Origin: an uncultured Pelagibacteraceae bacterium | GTDB lineage: Bacteria; Pseudomonadota; Alphaproteobacteria; Pelagibacterales; Pelagibacteraceae | Length of the DNA: 64,000 nt | Direction of reading: 5' to 3' | NCBI GenBank assembly: GCA_902596915.1 | Contig: CACJVQ010000005.1 | Location: 1-64,000 of the forward strand | Part shown: positions 1 to 10,027 of the stretch, in pieces | Layout of the letters: the number at the start of each line of letters is the position of its first letter | Numbering within the stretch: position 1 is the first letter of the stretch | Notes under the pieces: generated by a model | Database searches by the model: none | What the model saw: the letters and a program-made list of their open reading frames with translations, nothing else | What the model was told of the DNA's origin: nothing | Translations under genes and position numbers: made by a program

Positions 1-839
1 AATATAGGATAATTTAATTTAATTAATTTTTGAACAGTATCAATTGCATATTTTCCAGTAGCTGCTGGATCTCCAGGCCCATTTGATAAAAAAATACCAT
101 CAGGTTTTAATTTCACAATTTCATCAGCAGTTAATTTACAAGAAACTACCTTTACCTCACAGTTATAATCTGAGAAATATCTTAAAATATTTTTCTTTAT
201 TCCATAATCAACTGCTATAATTTTAAATTTCTTTTTTGTATTCTTTTTATATCCGACATCCTTTTTCCACGTTTTAAACCCTTTCCATAAATAGGTTTTT
301 TTTGTTGATACTTCTTTAGCAAGATCTAATCCATTTAAGCCAGGCCATTTGACTGACATATTAGTTAGTTTTTTAATATTAAATTTACCTTTTTTATTAT
401 TTGTAATAGTACCTTTTGGAGCACCCTTATCTCTAATTAAGTTTGTTAAGCTTCTAGTATCTAATCCAGTTAATCCAACAATTTGATTTTTTTTAAGCCA
501 TTCATCTAATGTATGTAATGCTCTATAATTCGATGGAGAAGTAATTTCGGAATTAAATATTACACCTTTCGTCCAAATTTTATCAGACTCTAAATCCTCA
601 TTATTGGTTCCAACATTTCCAATATGAGGAAATGTAAAGTTTATAATTTGTCCAGCATAAGATGGGTCTGATATAATTTCCTGATATCCTGTTAAAGATG
701 TATTAAAACAAACCTCTCCAGTAGCAGTTCCTTGATATCCAAGGCCAATACCTTTGAAAACTAGCTTGTTATCTAGAACTAAAATACCTGTAGAAAATGG
801 ATGATTAATTGCAATTTTGTTTTTTTGTTTTTTGATCAA
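1..839 (-). CDS. carA: carbamoyl-phosphate synthase small subunit (3' end beyond window)
   Basis: Reverse-strand translation from a TTG at 839 gives IKKQKNKIAINHPFSTGILVLDNKLVFKGIGLGYQGTATGEVCFNTSLTGYQEIISDPSYAGQIINFTFPHIGNVGTN, typical CarA N-terminus; runs off the window start. Confidence 0.9.
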   Translation of the reverse strand, partial: MIKKQKNKIAINHPFSTGILVLDNKLVFKGIGLGYQGTATGEVCFNTSLTGYQEIISDPSYAGQIINFTFPHIGNVGTNNEDLESDKIWTKGVIFNSEITSPSNYRALHTLDEWLKKNQIVGLTGLDTRSLTNLIRDKGAPKGTITNNKKGKFNIKKLTNMSVKWPGLNGLDLAKEVSTKKTYLWKGFKTWKKDVGYKKNTKKKFKIIAVDYGIKKNILRYFSDYNCEVKVVSCKLTADEIVKLKPDGIFLSNGPGDPAATGKYAIDTVQKLIKLNYPI

Positions 840-962
840 TTACAACTCATGAGTTAAAGGTCTATACAATAAAACCTTTTTTTGCGCAACACATCTAATG
901 TATATTTTGTAAAAAAAATATTTTTCTTTTTGAAGAATATTTTTAATACGCTAAAATTAAAT

Positions 963-1427
963 ATGTCATTAAGAGAAAGTATAGAGTCAGACTACAAAAC
1001 AGCTTTAAAATCTAAAGATAAAAATAAAATATCAACTTACAGGTTAATTTTATCCGGTGTTAAAGATTTAGATATAAACAATAGATCTGGGGCAGAAAAA
1101 AAAGAAACAGATGATGAAGATATTAAGAAGTTATTAAAAAAAATGATTAAACAGCGTAGCGAATCAATTGAATTGTATAAAAAAAATAATCGTAAGGATC
1201 TTCAGGATATAGAAGAACAAGAAGTTGGAATAATTAGCCAATATTTACCTAAACAGATTAGCGAGGAGGATACTAAGAAAATTTGTAAAGAAGTGATTAA
1301 ATCAACAGGCGCAAACTCAATTAAGGATATGGGAAAAGTTATGGGCGAATTGAAGAAAAATAATGCTGACACTATCGATTTTTCTAAAGCAGGAGCAATT
1401 ATAAAAGAATTATTAAATCAAAAATGA
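963..1427 (+). CDS. GatB/YqeY domain protein
   Basis: MSLRESIESDYKTALKSKDKNKISTYRLILSGVKD..., YqeY-like; internal ATG at 963 preferred over the ORF-track start at 882. Confidence 0.85.
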   Translation: MSLRESIESDYKTALKSKDKNKISTYRLILSGVKDLDINNRSGAEKKETDDEDIKKLLKKMIKQRSESIELYKKNNRKDLQDIEEQEVGIISQYLPKQISEEDTKKICKEVIKSTGANSIKDMGKVMGELKKNNADTIDFSKAGAIIKELLNQK

Positions 1428-3199
1428 AATACCCAAAAGAGTACTTACAAGAAATAAAAACTAGATTAAAAATTTCAACTGTGGTTTCAAAAACAGTTAA
1501 TTTAAAAAAGAGAGGAAAGGAATATGTTGGCCTTTCACCATTTAAGACTGAAAAAACACCATCATTCACAGTAAATGATGAAAAGGAATTTTATCATTGC
1601 TTTAGTACTGCAGAGCATGGAAATATTTTTGATTTTGTAATGAAAACCCAAAATCTTAAATTTGGTGAGTCAGTCAAATATTTAGCAAATTTAGCAGGGA
1701 TGAGGCCTTATACATTTTCAAAAGAGGATGAGATCAGAGAAGAAAAGTGGAACAAATATAAATTGATATATGCAAAATATGTTGAATTTTATCATCAAGA
1801 TCTTTTTAAAAACCCTTTAGCAAAAGAAGCAAAGGATTATTTAAAAAATAGAAATTTAACTATTGAAGAAGTAAAAAAATTTAAAATTGGATATGTTTCA
1901 AATGATGAAAAATTTAAAGAAGAGATTTTTAAGGAATTTACTGAAAGTGAAATCAAAGAAACAGGATTATTCTATTTTGACGAAAATAAAAAAAAATATG
2001 TAGATAGGTTTAGAGACAGAGTAATTTTTCCAATAAATAATATTTCAGGTGATCCCATAGCACTTGGAGGTAGAATATTAAAAGATAATAAGTACCTTGC
2101 AAAGTATATTAATTCACCAGAAACCCCATTTTTCAAAAAAGGATCTAATCTTTATAATCTAGATTTTACAAGAAAACTTTCAAACAATATTGATAACATA
2201 TTTCTTGTTGAAGGTTATATGGATGTGGTTGGTCTTAGTAAAAACAAAGTGGAAAATGTAGTTGCAAATCTGGGTACTTCTTTAACTACAAGACAAATAT
2301 TAACTCTTAATCAATTTTTTCAACATATCACTGTTTGTTTCGATGGTGACGAAAGCGGATATAAAGCAGCTTTAAGAGCAGCAGAAAATTCTATTATTGA
2401 ATTAAAACCCGAAAAAGAAATTTCCTTTTTATTTTTACCCAACAAACATGATCCAGATAGCTACGTTAATGAAAAGGGAAAGGATTTTTTTGAAGATTTT
2501 TCTAAAAATAATTCTGTCCCTATTCATAAATTTATATTTAATCACTATTCTAAAGAAATAAATGATAACCCCTCATCAAGAGCTATTTTTGAAAAAAAAT
2601 TAAGATCAATTTCATCAACAATTAAAGATGAATTCATTAGAAAGTATGTGCTTGAATATTTCTTAGAAAAAATTTCTGAATTAACACCAAATACAAACTT
2701 TAAATATAATAAAAATTACTCCAAACTTACAAAATCGCTCAAATCAACTCAGAATTATTTTAATGAAACAAAGTCTTTATCAGCTATTGATATTAAAGAA
2801 TTTTCTTTTCTATATATTTTGCTAAAAAAACCTGAGCTTATAAAAGATAATTTTAATTTAATTGAAAATGTAAAACTATTTAGTAGTGAAAATAAATTAT
2901 TACTTAAAGAAATTATTGATCAAACAAACAATTTTGAAAATACTAATCTAGAGAATTTAAAAATTGACCAAACTTTGATAGATAGGATTTTAAAATATGC
3001 ATCTATTAAGCATATATTATTTAAAAACTTAGATGATGATCAAAAAATTCTTGAAATTTTATCTGAGCTCATAAGAGATCTGAAAAATTATGAACTTGAA
3101 TTAAGAATAATGGATTTAGAATCAAGATTTTCTAAGGATTTAAGTGAGACAACATTTAATGAGTTAAAAGAGCTCAAAAAACAACAAAAAATCAATTAA
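1424..3199 (+). CDS. dnaG: DNA primase
   Basis: EKTPSFTVNDEKEFYHCF, TOPRIM region (FLVEGYMDVVGL, VCFDGDESGYKAALRA); overlaps yqeY stop by 4 nt. Confidence 0.95.
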   Translation: MKYPKEYLQEIKTRLKISTVVSKTVNLKKRGKEYVGLSPFKTEKTPSFTVNDEKEFYHCFSTAEHGNIFDFVMKTQNLKFGESVKYLANLAGMRPYTFSKEDEIREEKWNKYKLIYAKYVEFYHQDLFKNPLAKEAKDYLKNRNLTIEEVKKFKIGYVSNDEKFKEEIFKEFTESEIKETGLFYFDENKKKYVDRFRDRVIFPINNISGDPIALGGRILKDNKYLAKYINSPETPFFKKGSNLYNLDFTRKLSNNIDNIFLVEGYMDVVGLSKNKVENVVANLGTSLTTRQILTLNQFFQHITVCFDGDESGYKAALRAAENSIIELKPEKEISFLFLPNKHDPDSYVNEKGKDFFEDFSKNNSVPIHKFIFNHYSKEINDNPSSRAIFEKKLRSISSTIKDEFIRKYVLEYFLEKISELTPNTNFKYNKNYSKLTKSLKSTQNYFNETKSLSAIDIKEFSFLYILLKKPELIKDNFNLIENVKLFSSENKLLLKEIIDQTNNFENTNLENLKIDQTLIDRILKYASIKHILFKNLDDDQKILEILSELIRDLKNYELELRIMDLESRFSKDLSETTFNELKELKKQQKIN

Positions 3200-3264
3200 A
3201 TTAAAATCAGAATACAATAGATTTTTTTTATTTTAGCATTATATACATTCTGAACTTTTTTATT

Positions 3265-5103
3265 GTGGAACGTATAATTACAAAATCATTTGCGAGATTA
3301 ATGGGCAGAGGTGTCCATAGGGGTTTCATAACCCACGAAGAATTAAACAAATCTCTAGGAAAAAGAAATCTGTCAAACGAAAATTTAGAGCAAGCTTTTA
3401 TACATATTCTTGATGAAAAAATTATATTAGTTGAAAAAAAATCAGATTTTAAAGTTCTTAGAAAGAAAGACAATGGCTCCAAAGAAGAGGGTAAATCTAT
3501 AGAAAAAAGTGATGACCCAATTCGAATGTACCTTAGAGAAATGGGAGGAGTGGAGCTTCTTTCCAGAGAAGGTGAAATCGCTATTGCTAAAAGAATTGAA
3601 GCTGGAAAAGACGTAATGTTGAATGCACTTTCACAAAGCCCAATTACCGCTCAACAGTTTTTTGAATGGAATACAAAACTTCAAAATGATGAAATTTTAG
3701 TTAGAGAAATAATTGATATTGATACCAATTATATGGAAGATGAAGACACTGGTCAAAGTGCAAAACAAAAAAAATCTGATGAAGGGAATGAAAATCAAAG
3801 TACTGATGACCAAAATAACACTACAGATGATGATGAATTTAATCCAACACTTGCAGCTATGGAAACAGAGATTAAACCCAAAGTTTTGCAAACAGTTTAT
3901 AATTTAACTAAAGAATACAATAAACTTATAAAATATCAGAAAGAAAAATTAGATTGTGTATTAAATTCAAAACAATTTTCTCCATCAAAAGAGAAAAATT
4001 ATAAAAAAATTGTAGAGGATATTTTAGAGAATATTAAAACATTACAATTATCTCCTTCAGTATTAGAAGATTTGGTTCAAAAACATTATATAGAAAATCG
4101 TAAAATAATATCTTTAGAGGGAAATCTTTTAAGATTTGCAATTAATGAAAAGATTTCTAGAGATGAATTCATAAAATTTTATGTTGGAAATGAAATAAAC
4201 CCAAATTTAAAAAGTTTCCTAGATACCAATGACATATGGAAGAAATTTTTTCAAAAATATAAAGTACAATTTAAAGACATTAGAGATAGATTAATTGAAA
4301 TAAGTAATAAGCTTGGGATATCGGTCACTGACTATAAATTAATGGTTAGTAGAATTCAAAAAGGTGAGAAAGAATCTAGAATTGCAAAAAAGGAGATGGT
4401 TGAAGCTAATTTAAGATTAGTTATTTCTATTGCTAAAAAATATACAAATAGGGGCCTGCAATTTTTAGATTTAATTCAAGAGGGAAATATAGGACTGATG
4501 AAAGCTGTAGATAAATTTGAATATAGAAGAGGATACAAATTCTCTACTTATGCAACATGGTGGATTAGACAAGCGATAACCAGATCTATAGCAGACCAAG
4601 CTAGAACAATAAGAATACCCGTCCATATGATTGAGACAATTAATAAAATTGTGAGAACTCAACGTCTAATTTTGAGTGAGTTTGGTAGAGAGGCTACACC
4701 CGAAGAGCTTGCAAAAAAATTGAGAATGCCACTTGAAAAGGTAAGAAAAGTATTAAAGATTTCAAAAGAACCAGTATCGCTTGAGAAACCAGTTGGAGAT
4801 GAAGAAGATAGCAGTTTAGGAGACTTTATAGAGGATACAAAAGCACTAGCACCACTTGAGCAAGCAATTAAATCTAACCTAAGTGAGGCAACAACAAAGA
4901 TACTTTCAACCTTAACCCCAAGAGAAGAAAGAGTTTTAAGAATGAGGTTTGGAGTTGGTATGAATACGGATCATACTTTGGAAGAAGTTGGCTTACAGTT
5001 TTCTGTAACAAGAGAAAGAATTCGTCAAATTGAGGCGAAGGCACTTAGAAAATTAAAACACCCAAGCCGATCAAAACAATTAAAAAGTTTCTTAGAAAGT
5101 TAA
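3265..5103 (+). CDS. rpoD: RNA polymerase primary sigma factor (sigma-70)
   Basis: GTG start; [71 protein letters not shown]-terminal HTH. Confidence 0.97.
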   Translation: MERIITKSFARLMGRGVHRGFITHEELNKSLGKRNLSNENLEQAFIHILDEKIILVEKKSDFKVLRKKDNGSKEEGKSIEKSDDPIRMYLREMGGVELLSREGEIAIAKRIEAGKDVMLNALSQSPITAQQFFEWNTKLQNDEILVREIIDIDTNYMEDEDTGQSAKQKKSDEGNENQSTDDQNNTTDDDEFNPTLAAMETEIKPKVLQTVYNLTKEYNKLIKYQKEKLDCVLNSKQFSPSKEKNYKKIVEDILENIKTLQLSPSVLEDLVQKHYIENRKIISLEGNLLRFAINEKISRDEFIKFYVGNEINPNLKSFLDTNDIWKKFFQKYKVQFKDIRDRLIEISNKLGISVTDYKLMVSRIQKGEKESRIAKKEMVEANLRLVISIAKKYTNRGLQFLDLIQEGNIGLMKAVDKFEYRRGYKFSTYATWWIRQAITRSIADQARTIRIPVHMIETINKIVRTQRLILSEFGREATPEELAKKLRMPLEKVRKVLKISKEPVSLEKPVGDEEDSSLGDFIEDTKALAPLEQAIKSNLSEATTKILSTLTPREERVLRMRFGVGMNTDHTLEEVGLQFSVTRERIRQIEAKALRKLKHPSRSKQLKSFLES

Positions 5104-5105
5104 TA

Positions 5106-5180
5106 GGGCCGTTAGCTCAATAGTAGAGTACTGCATTGACATTGCAGGGGTAGTTGGAGCGTAACCAACACGGCCCACCA
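5106..5180 (+). tRNA. tRNA-Val (GAC), atypical D and T loops
   Basis: Cloverleaf: acceptor GGGCCGT/ACGGCCC, anticodon arm CTGCA-TTGACAT-TGCAG, T stem GTTGG/CCAAC, encoded CCA. Confidence 0.85.
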
Positions 5181-5241
5181 TTTTAATTATTATCTATAAT
5201 TGATAAGTATTAAAAAATGATATAATTAAGAATAACTTTTA

Positions 5242-5318
5242 GGGCCTGTAGCTCAGTTGGTTAGAGCAGTACACTCATAATGTATTGGTCCCAGGTTCGA
5301 GTCCTGGCGGGCCCACCA
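5242..5318 (+). tRNA. tRNA with CAT anticodon (Met or lysidinylated Ile2)
   Basis: GGGCCTG...CGGGCCC acceptor, CTCATAA anticodon loop, TTCGAGT T loop, encoded CCA; variable loop and acceptor look closer to Ile2 but not certain. Confidence 0.9.
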
Positions 5319-5319
5319 T

Positions 5320-5907
5320 CTACTTAATTATAAATTCCTCTAAAGATTTAAAGAGATAATTAATATCCCCCTCATTATTTTGCAATATAGATTTAAACTC
5401 TTCTTTTTGAGTTCTGGCTAAACTTAATCCTTCAACTATAAGATCTCTTATTAAAGGTCTGTCTGGATTTTTTGTATATATTCTCCAATCAATTTTTATT
5501 TCTGGGTTTTTAGATGTTTCGTCCAAAACAGTACTAACAATTGTATATTTTTCATTAATTTTCTTTTCAGATACAACACTTATTTTTGGATCTGAGTAAT
5601 CTACCAATCTACTAGAAAAACTTTTTAGGAAATAACTTTTAAACAGCTTTTTGTATTTAATTTTTTGATCCTCACTAAGGTCTTTACGATATTTTCCAAG
5701 GGTATACATTCCGATACCATTAATATCAACGCTAGTTTCAGCAATATTATTTAATCTAATTATTTTAGCCTCAACAGGATCAGAGCTTGATAAAATGACT
5801 GATGCCTCATTAACTATCTCACTAATTAATTTACTTGGCTCTTTAGCGAATGAAATATTATTTAAAAGTAAAATAAAAAAAAAAAAAATTATTTTGATTT
5901 TAGCCAT
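5320..5907 (-). CDS. mlaC: MlaC/Ttg2D family phospholipid-binding ABC transport protein
   Basis: MAKIKIIFFFFILLLNNISFA signal peptide then toluene-tolerance Ttg2 domain (IGMYTLGKYRKDLSEDQKIKYKKLFKSYFLKSFSSRL). Confidence 0.85.
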   Translation of the reverse strand: MAKIKIIFFFFILLLNNISFAKEPSKLISEIVNEASVILSSSDPVEAKIIRLNNIAETSVDINGIGMYTLGKYRKDLSEDQKIKYKKLFKSYFLKSFSSRLVDYSDPKISVVSEKKINEKYTIVSTVLDETSKNPEIKIDWRIYTKNPDRPLIRDLIVEGLSLARTQKEEFKSILQNNEGDINYLFKSLEEFIIK

Positions 5908-5915
5908 TAATATAG

Positions 5916-6719
5916 TTACTGAGTATCTATTTCTTCCCAATCATCATCATTCATTGTCTCAGTAGTTTCATCTGAGTTTAGAATTTTTCTTTTTCTATCT
6001 TGCAAATACAAACTCCTAACAGATGCATATAAGTCCATTGAATTATTCTCAAGACTATCAAAAGCCTCTAAATTTTTTGCTCTAAAATCTACACCAGCAG
6101 TTAATCTTGAATAATAATAATCTGAATTTTCAAAGTATTTAGTGTCATTTGCTATTGTAACATTGTACCATGCATCACCACCACCAAAATTAGCTAATGA
6201 ACCGAGCGTATCCCTTACTGTTGTCGGACCAAGAACAGGTAAAACAAAATAACATCCTTCTTTTACTCCCCAAGTTCCAAGAGTTTGTCCATAATCTTCT
6301 TTATCAAGTTTATTTAATCCATAATATGAAGCTACATCAAAAATTCCACCAATACCAAGTGTGGAATTAATAGAAAATCTTAATGTGTTTATGCCAGCTT
6401 CTTTAAATTGACCCTGCAAGACATTGTTTGGTATGGTCACTACATTGGATAAATTATTTAAAGCATTACTTGTTCCAGATCTTATTGGTTTAGGCAAGAA
6501 TCTATAACCTTTGGCGACTGGTTTAAAAAAAATTTTATCTAACCCTTGATTAAATGCAAAAATCCCTCTGTTAACAGTCTCAAAGCAATCTTTAACCTCA
6601 GCACTCTTTTCTTTAGTCTTACTATTTATTTCTAGAGTTCCATCTGATCCTGCATGTAAATGCAAGATATAAACTTGAGAGATTATCGCAATTAAAAATA
6701 TTTTTAAAATCTTTTTCAT
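5916..6719 (-). CDS. mlaA: MlaA/VacJ family lipoprotein-like protein
   Basis: NRGIFAFNQGLDKIFFKPVAKGYRFLPKPIRSGTSNALNNLSNVVTIPNNVLQG...RFSINSTLGIGGIFDVA, VacJ motifs. Confidence 0.9.
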   Translation of the reverse strand: MKKILKIFLIAIISQVYILHLHAGSDGTLEINSKTKEKSAEVKDCFETVNRGIFAFNQGLDKIFFKPVAKGYRFLPKPIRSGTSNALNNLSNVVTIPNNVLQGQFKEAGINTLRFSINSTLGIGGIFDVASYYGLNKLDKEDYGQTLGTWGVKEGCYFVLPVLGPTTVRDTLGSLANFGGGDAWYNVTIANDTKYFENSDYYYSRLTAGVDFRAKNLEAFDSLENNSMDLYASVRSLYLQDRKRKILNSDETTETMNDDDWEEIDTQ

Positions 6720-6774
6720 TAATGCTGTTTATATTATATCCTCTATTTATTTAAAGATTTAATTGTTCAAAATA

Positions 6775-7509
6775 ATGCAGAAAAATGTTAAAAAAATGAC
6801 CCTTAATTACTCGCCTAATTTTGATCTCAAAAAAAGAAATAAAAAAAAAATAAAGTATTTAATCTATCACTATACTGGAATGAAAAATGATAAATCGGCA
6901 ATTAGAAAACTAACTAGTTTTAATTCTAATGTAAGTTGTCATTACTATATAACCAAATCAGGGAAACTTATACAAATGGTTCCTGATTTATATATTGCTT
7001 GGCATGCTGGAGAGTCTTACTGGGGTAATGATAAGTCTATAAATTACAATTCAATAGGCATTGAAATTTCAAATCCTGCTCATGGATATGGGTACAGAAA
7101 TTTTAGTGACAAGCAAATAAAATGTTTAATTAGAATTTCCAAATTAATAATTAAAAAATATAATATTGATAAAAATAAAATTTTAGGTCATTCAGATATA
7201 GCCCCTTTAAGAAAAATAGACCCAGGAGAAAAATTTCCTTGGAAATTTTTAAACAAAAAAAAAATTGGAGTCTGGCATAATGTTAGTTCTAAAAAACTTA
7301 AATCATCAAGAAAAAAAAATTCTGAAGAAAATTTAAGTCAATTTATTAATTATTTAAAAAAAATAGGTTATAATATTGAATACTCTAATTTGAACGAGCT
7401 TAAAAAAATTATAAAAGTTTTTCAAATGAGATTTAGACCTGAGCTAGTAAATGGAAAATTAGATCTTGAATGCTTTAATATTGTAAAATCCCTTAATAAT
7501 ATTAAATAA
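6775..7509 (+). CDS. N-acetylmuramoyl-L-alanine amidase (AmpD/amidase_2 family)
   Basis: YLIYHYTGMKNDKSAIRKL...VSCHYYITKSGKLIQMVPDLYIAWHAGESYWG...SIGIEISNP...GHSDIAPLRKIDPGEKFPW. Confidence 0.9.
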   Translation: MQKNVKKMTLNYSPNFDLKKRNKKKIKYLIYHYTGMKNDKSAIRKLTSFNSNVSCHYYITKSGKLIQMVPDLYIAWHAGESYWGNDKSINYNSIGIEISNPAHGYGYRNFSDKQIKCLIRISKLIIKKYNIDKNKILGHSDIAPLRKIDPGEKFPWKFLNKKKIGVWHNVSSKKLKSSRKKNSEENLSQFINYLKKIGYNIEYSNLNELKKIIKVFQMRFRPELVNGKLDLECFNIVKSLNNIK

Positions 7510-7548
7510 TTATTTATTGAATTATATTAAAAAATTTATATTCTGCGT

Positions 7549-7910
7549 TTGCCAGATAAAAGACTTATCGCTTTAATTTATTAAAGAGGAAAGTCCGGGC
7601 TCTACAAAGACACAGTGCCAGTTAACAACTGGCGGGGGCGACCCTAGGGATAGTGCCACAGAAAATAAACCGCCTTATCAAGGCAAGGGTGAAAAGGTGT
7701 GGTAAGAGCACACCGGCTAAGTTGGTAACAGCTAGCGCATGGAAAACCCCACTGGGAGCAAGACTGAGTAGAGATGACACTGTTAGAAATAACGAAAAGC
7801 AGTCTTTGGCTAGTCATCTGGGTTAGTTGCTTGAGCCTTAAAGTGATTTAAGGCCTAGAGAAATGATAAGTTTAAACGACAGAACCCGGCTTATATTTTA
7901 TCTGGCAAAA
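7549..7910 (+). ncRNA. rnpB: RNase P RNA (class A)
   Basis: GAGGAAAGTCCGGGCTC, GGCGGGGGCGACCC, GGGAGCAAGACTGAGTAGAGATGACAC, ACAGAACCCGGCTTA; terminal helix GCCAGATAAAA/TTTTATCTGGC. Confidence 0.95.
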
Positions 7911-8017
7911 TCATAACCTTATAATTCCTATCTTTTATTAAATTAAATCAAAATTTCTATTTAGCTGCATTGCAGAAATTTAGAACAAATAAAGAATACT
8001 AACTATAATATTAGGTG

Positions 8018-8046
8018 TTGACGATTAAATTTAAAACCCATAATAT
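8018..8046 (+). promoter_or_regulatory. sigma-70-type promoter of mraZ (TTGACG-N17-TAATAT)
   Basis: -35 TTGACG 8018-8023, 17-nt spacer, -10 TAATAT 8041-8046, about 34 nt upstream of mraZ ATG. Confidence 0.75.
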
Positions 8047-8060
8047 CCCATAAAATCCCA
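8037..8060 (-). promoter_or_regulatory. candidate MraZ operator: three TGGGN repeats at 10-bp period
   Basis: CCCA at 8037-8040, 8047-8050 and 8057-8060 (TGGG on minus strand), overlapping the -10 box. Confidence 0.7.
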
Positions 8061-8079
8061 AATATGGAATTTATGGATT

Positions 8080-8535
8080 ATGTTTTTATCTACTTACGAA
8101 AACAAATTAGACAAAAAAGGAAGGGTGTCCGTGCCTGCTAGTTTTAGGAGCTATCTTTCTAATACGGGATACAACGGTATCGTATGTTTTCCATCATTTA
8201 ATAATCAGTCAATTGAGGCTTGGCCTCAAGATAGAATTGAAAAAATTTCAAATGCAATAGACACTTTAAATCCATTTGAGGATAAGAAAGATTATTTTGC
8301 TACCTCAATACTATCAGAAAGTATTAACTTACAATTTGATAGCGAGGGAAGAATTCTCATTACAGAAAAATTATTAAGACATGCAAAAATAAAAAATAGC
8401 ATGTTGTTTGTTGGTCAGGGAAAAACCTTCCAAATATGGGAACCAACAAGTTTTGAAAAATTTAGGGTCACTGCTAGAAAAAAATCTAACATTAATAGGG
8501 CTAACCTTAAATGGGAGCAAAAACTTAATAACTAA
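8080..8535 (+). CDS. mraZ: transcriptional regulator MraZ
   Basis: MFLSTYENKLDKKGRVSVPASFR..., AbrB-like repeats, head of dcw cluster. Confidence 0.95.
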   Translation: MFLSTYENKLDKKGRVSVPASFRSYLSNTGYNGIVCFPSFNNQSIEAWPQDRIEKISNAIDTLNPFEDKKDYFATSILSESINLQFDSEGRILITEKLLRHAKIKNSMLFVGQGKTFQIWEPTSFEKFRVTARKKSNINRANLKWEQKLNN

Positions 8536-8545
8536 CGGGGGATAA

Positions 8546-10009
8546 ATGACAATTAATTTTAAAGCACCAGATATAAAAGAGTTGAAACCAAGAATATTAG
8601 TTCTTGGGATCGGAGGAGCAGGAGGTAATGCAATCAATGGAATGATAGAGTCAGGTTTACAAGGAGTAGAGTTTATAGCTGTAAATACTGATGCTCAAGA
8701 TTTAAGACTAAGCCATGCACAAACTAAAATCCAAATGGGATTAAATTTAACAAAAGGATTAGGTGCTGGAGCAAAATTAGATATAGGCGAAGCTGCTGCT
8801 GATGAATCCTTAAATGAAATTGTTAATGTTCTTCAAGGGTCTAACATGGTTTTTATAACTGCAGGAATGGGTGGTGGAACTGGAACGGGTGCTGCGCATG
8901 TTATTGCTCGTGCTGCTAAAGAATTAAATATATTAACGATTGGAGTTGTTACCCTACCTTTCTTATATGAAGGACCTTCAAGAATGAGAAAAGCAAATCA
9001 AGGTCTTGAGGAATTAAGAAAACATGTGGATACTATCATTGTAGTTCCAAATCAAAATTTATTTAAAATCGCAAGTGAACAAACTACATTTGAAGAATCT
9101 TTTTTACTTTCTAATGATGTATTAAAGCATGGAGTTCAAAGCATTACTGATCTTATGGTAAGACCTGGTTTAATAAATTTAGACTTTGCTGATGTTGAAA
9201 CAGTTATGAGTTCGATGGGTAAGGCCATGATGGGCACTGGTCAGGCTGAAGGTGAAGGTAGAGCAGTTAAAGCTGCAGAAATGGCTATAAGCAATCCTCT
9301 AATAGATGACTACACATTAAAGGGAGCTAAAGGCTTACTAGTCAATATCACTGGTGGAAAAGATCTTAAACTTTTTGAAGTAGACGAAGCTGTTAATAAA
9401 GTTAGAGCTGAAGTAGATCCAGAAGCAGAACTAATAATTGGAGCAATTACAGATGAGAGTTTAGATGGTTTAATGAGAGTTTCAATTGTAGCCACTTCTC
9501 TGGACGGGCAACAACCAGAGCCAAAATCAGTGATTAATATGGTTCATAGAATACAAAATAGAAATCCTGGATATTCTGATTTTTCAAATACAGGTTCTTC
9601 TCAAGCTTTTACATTCTCCAACCAAAACAGCTCAATCATGACTAATGGGGCAAATGCTCTTAAAATAGAAGAAGAGATTAAAGCTGAAACTGAAAGCCAA
9701 GCAACATCTGAACATGATAATTCAGAAGAATTAGTAAGTTCGACAAATATTGCAGAGGAAATAAATACTGAAGAGAATGAATTATCCACAGCTTCAGAGC
9801 AGTCTTTTGAAACAGATGAAAGCAACTCCTCTCCATCAAATGGATTGGAGAATTTTGATTTTGATGAAGAAACACCTGAGCTATTTAATTCTGATGGATC
9901 AATTAGTGAAACTGAAGAAGAAACTTCATTATCAACAGAAACAAGCACAACAAGAGAAGAAGAAGACGATTTAGAAATTCCTGCATTTTTGAGAAGACAA
10001 AAAAATTAA
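8546..10009 (+). CDS. ftsZ: cell division protein FtsZ
   Basis: [36 protein letters not shown], acidic linker and C-terminal [14 protein letters not shown]. Confidence 0.98.
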   Translation: MTINFKAPDIKELKPRILVLGIGGAGGNAINGMIESGLQGVEFIAVNTDAQDLRLSHAQTKIQMGLNLTKGLGAGAKLDIGEAAADESLNEIVNVLQGSNMVFITAGMGGGTGTGAAHVIARAAKELNILTIGVVTLPFLYEGPSRMRKANQGLEELRKHVDTIIVVPNQNLFKIASEQTTFEESFLLSNDVLKHGVQSITDLMVRPGLINLDFADVETVMSSMGKAMMGTGQAEGEGRAVKAAEMAISNPLIDDYTLKGAKGLLVNITGGKDLKLFEVDEAVNKVRAEVDPEAELIIGAITDESLDGLMRVSIVATSLDGQQPEPKSVINMVHRIQNRNPGYSDFSNTGSSQAFTFSNQNSSIMTNGANALKIEEEIKAETESQATSEHDNSEELVSSTNIAEEINTEENELSTASEQSFETDESNSSPSNGLENFDFDEETPELFNSDGSISETEEETSLSTETSTTREEEDDLEIPAFLRRQKN

Positions 10010-10027
10010 TGGTCTTCAAAAAAATAA

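Noticed and set aside
3228-3482. 84-aa minus-strand ORF at the rpoD start
   Set aside because: Fully antisense to conserved sigma region 1 coding sequence, no recognisable product
3697-3907. Overlapping antisense and alternate-frame ORFs inside rpoD
   Set aside because: Low-complexity translations in an AT-rich acidic coding region; no start context or family resemblance
5106-5180. Interpretation of the Val tRNA as a decayed pseudogene
   Set aside because: All four stems except one G-T wobble are intact, CCA is present and elbow changes occur in partner positions, which argues against simple decay
7951-7981. Nested hairpin AAATTTC...CTGCATTGCAG...GAAATTT between rnpB and mraZ
   Set aside because: Short arms, no U-tract, no other support; may simply be the rnpB 3' trailer
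7983-7997. GAAC-AAATAAA-GAAT upstream of mraZ, resembling an SOS box that might link DNA damage to division
   Set aside because: One mismatch to GAAC-N7-GAAC; by my rough estimate for this base composition tens of such hits are expected by chance in the window, and there is no functional prior
9601-9974. ORFs on both strands within the 3' end of ftsZ
   Set aside because: By-products of the repetitive E/S-rich FtsZ linker
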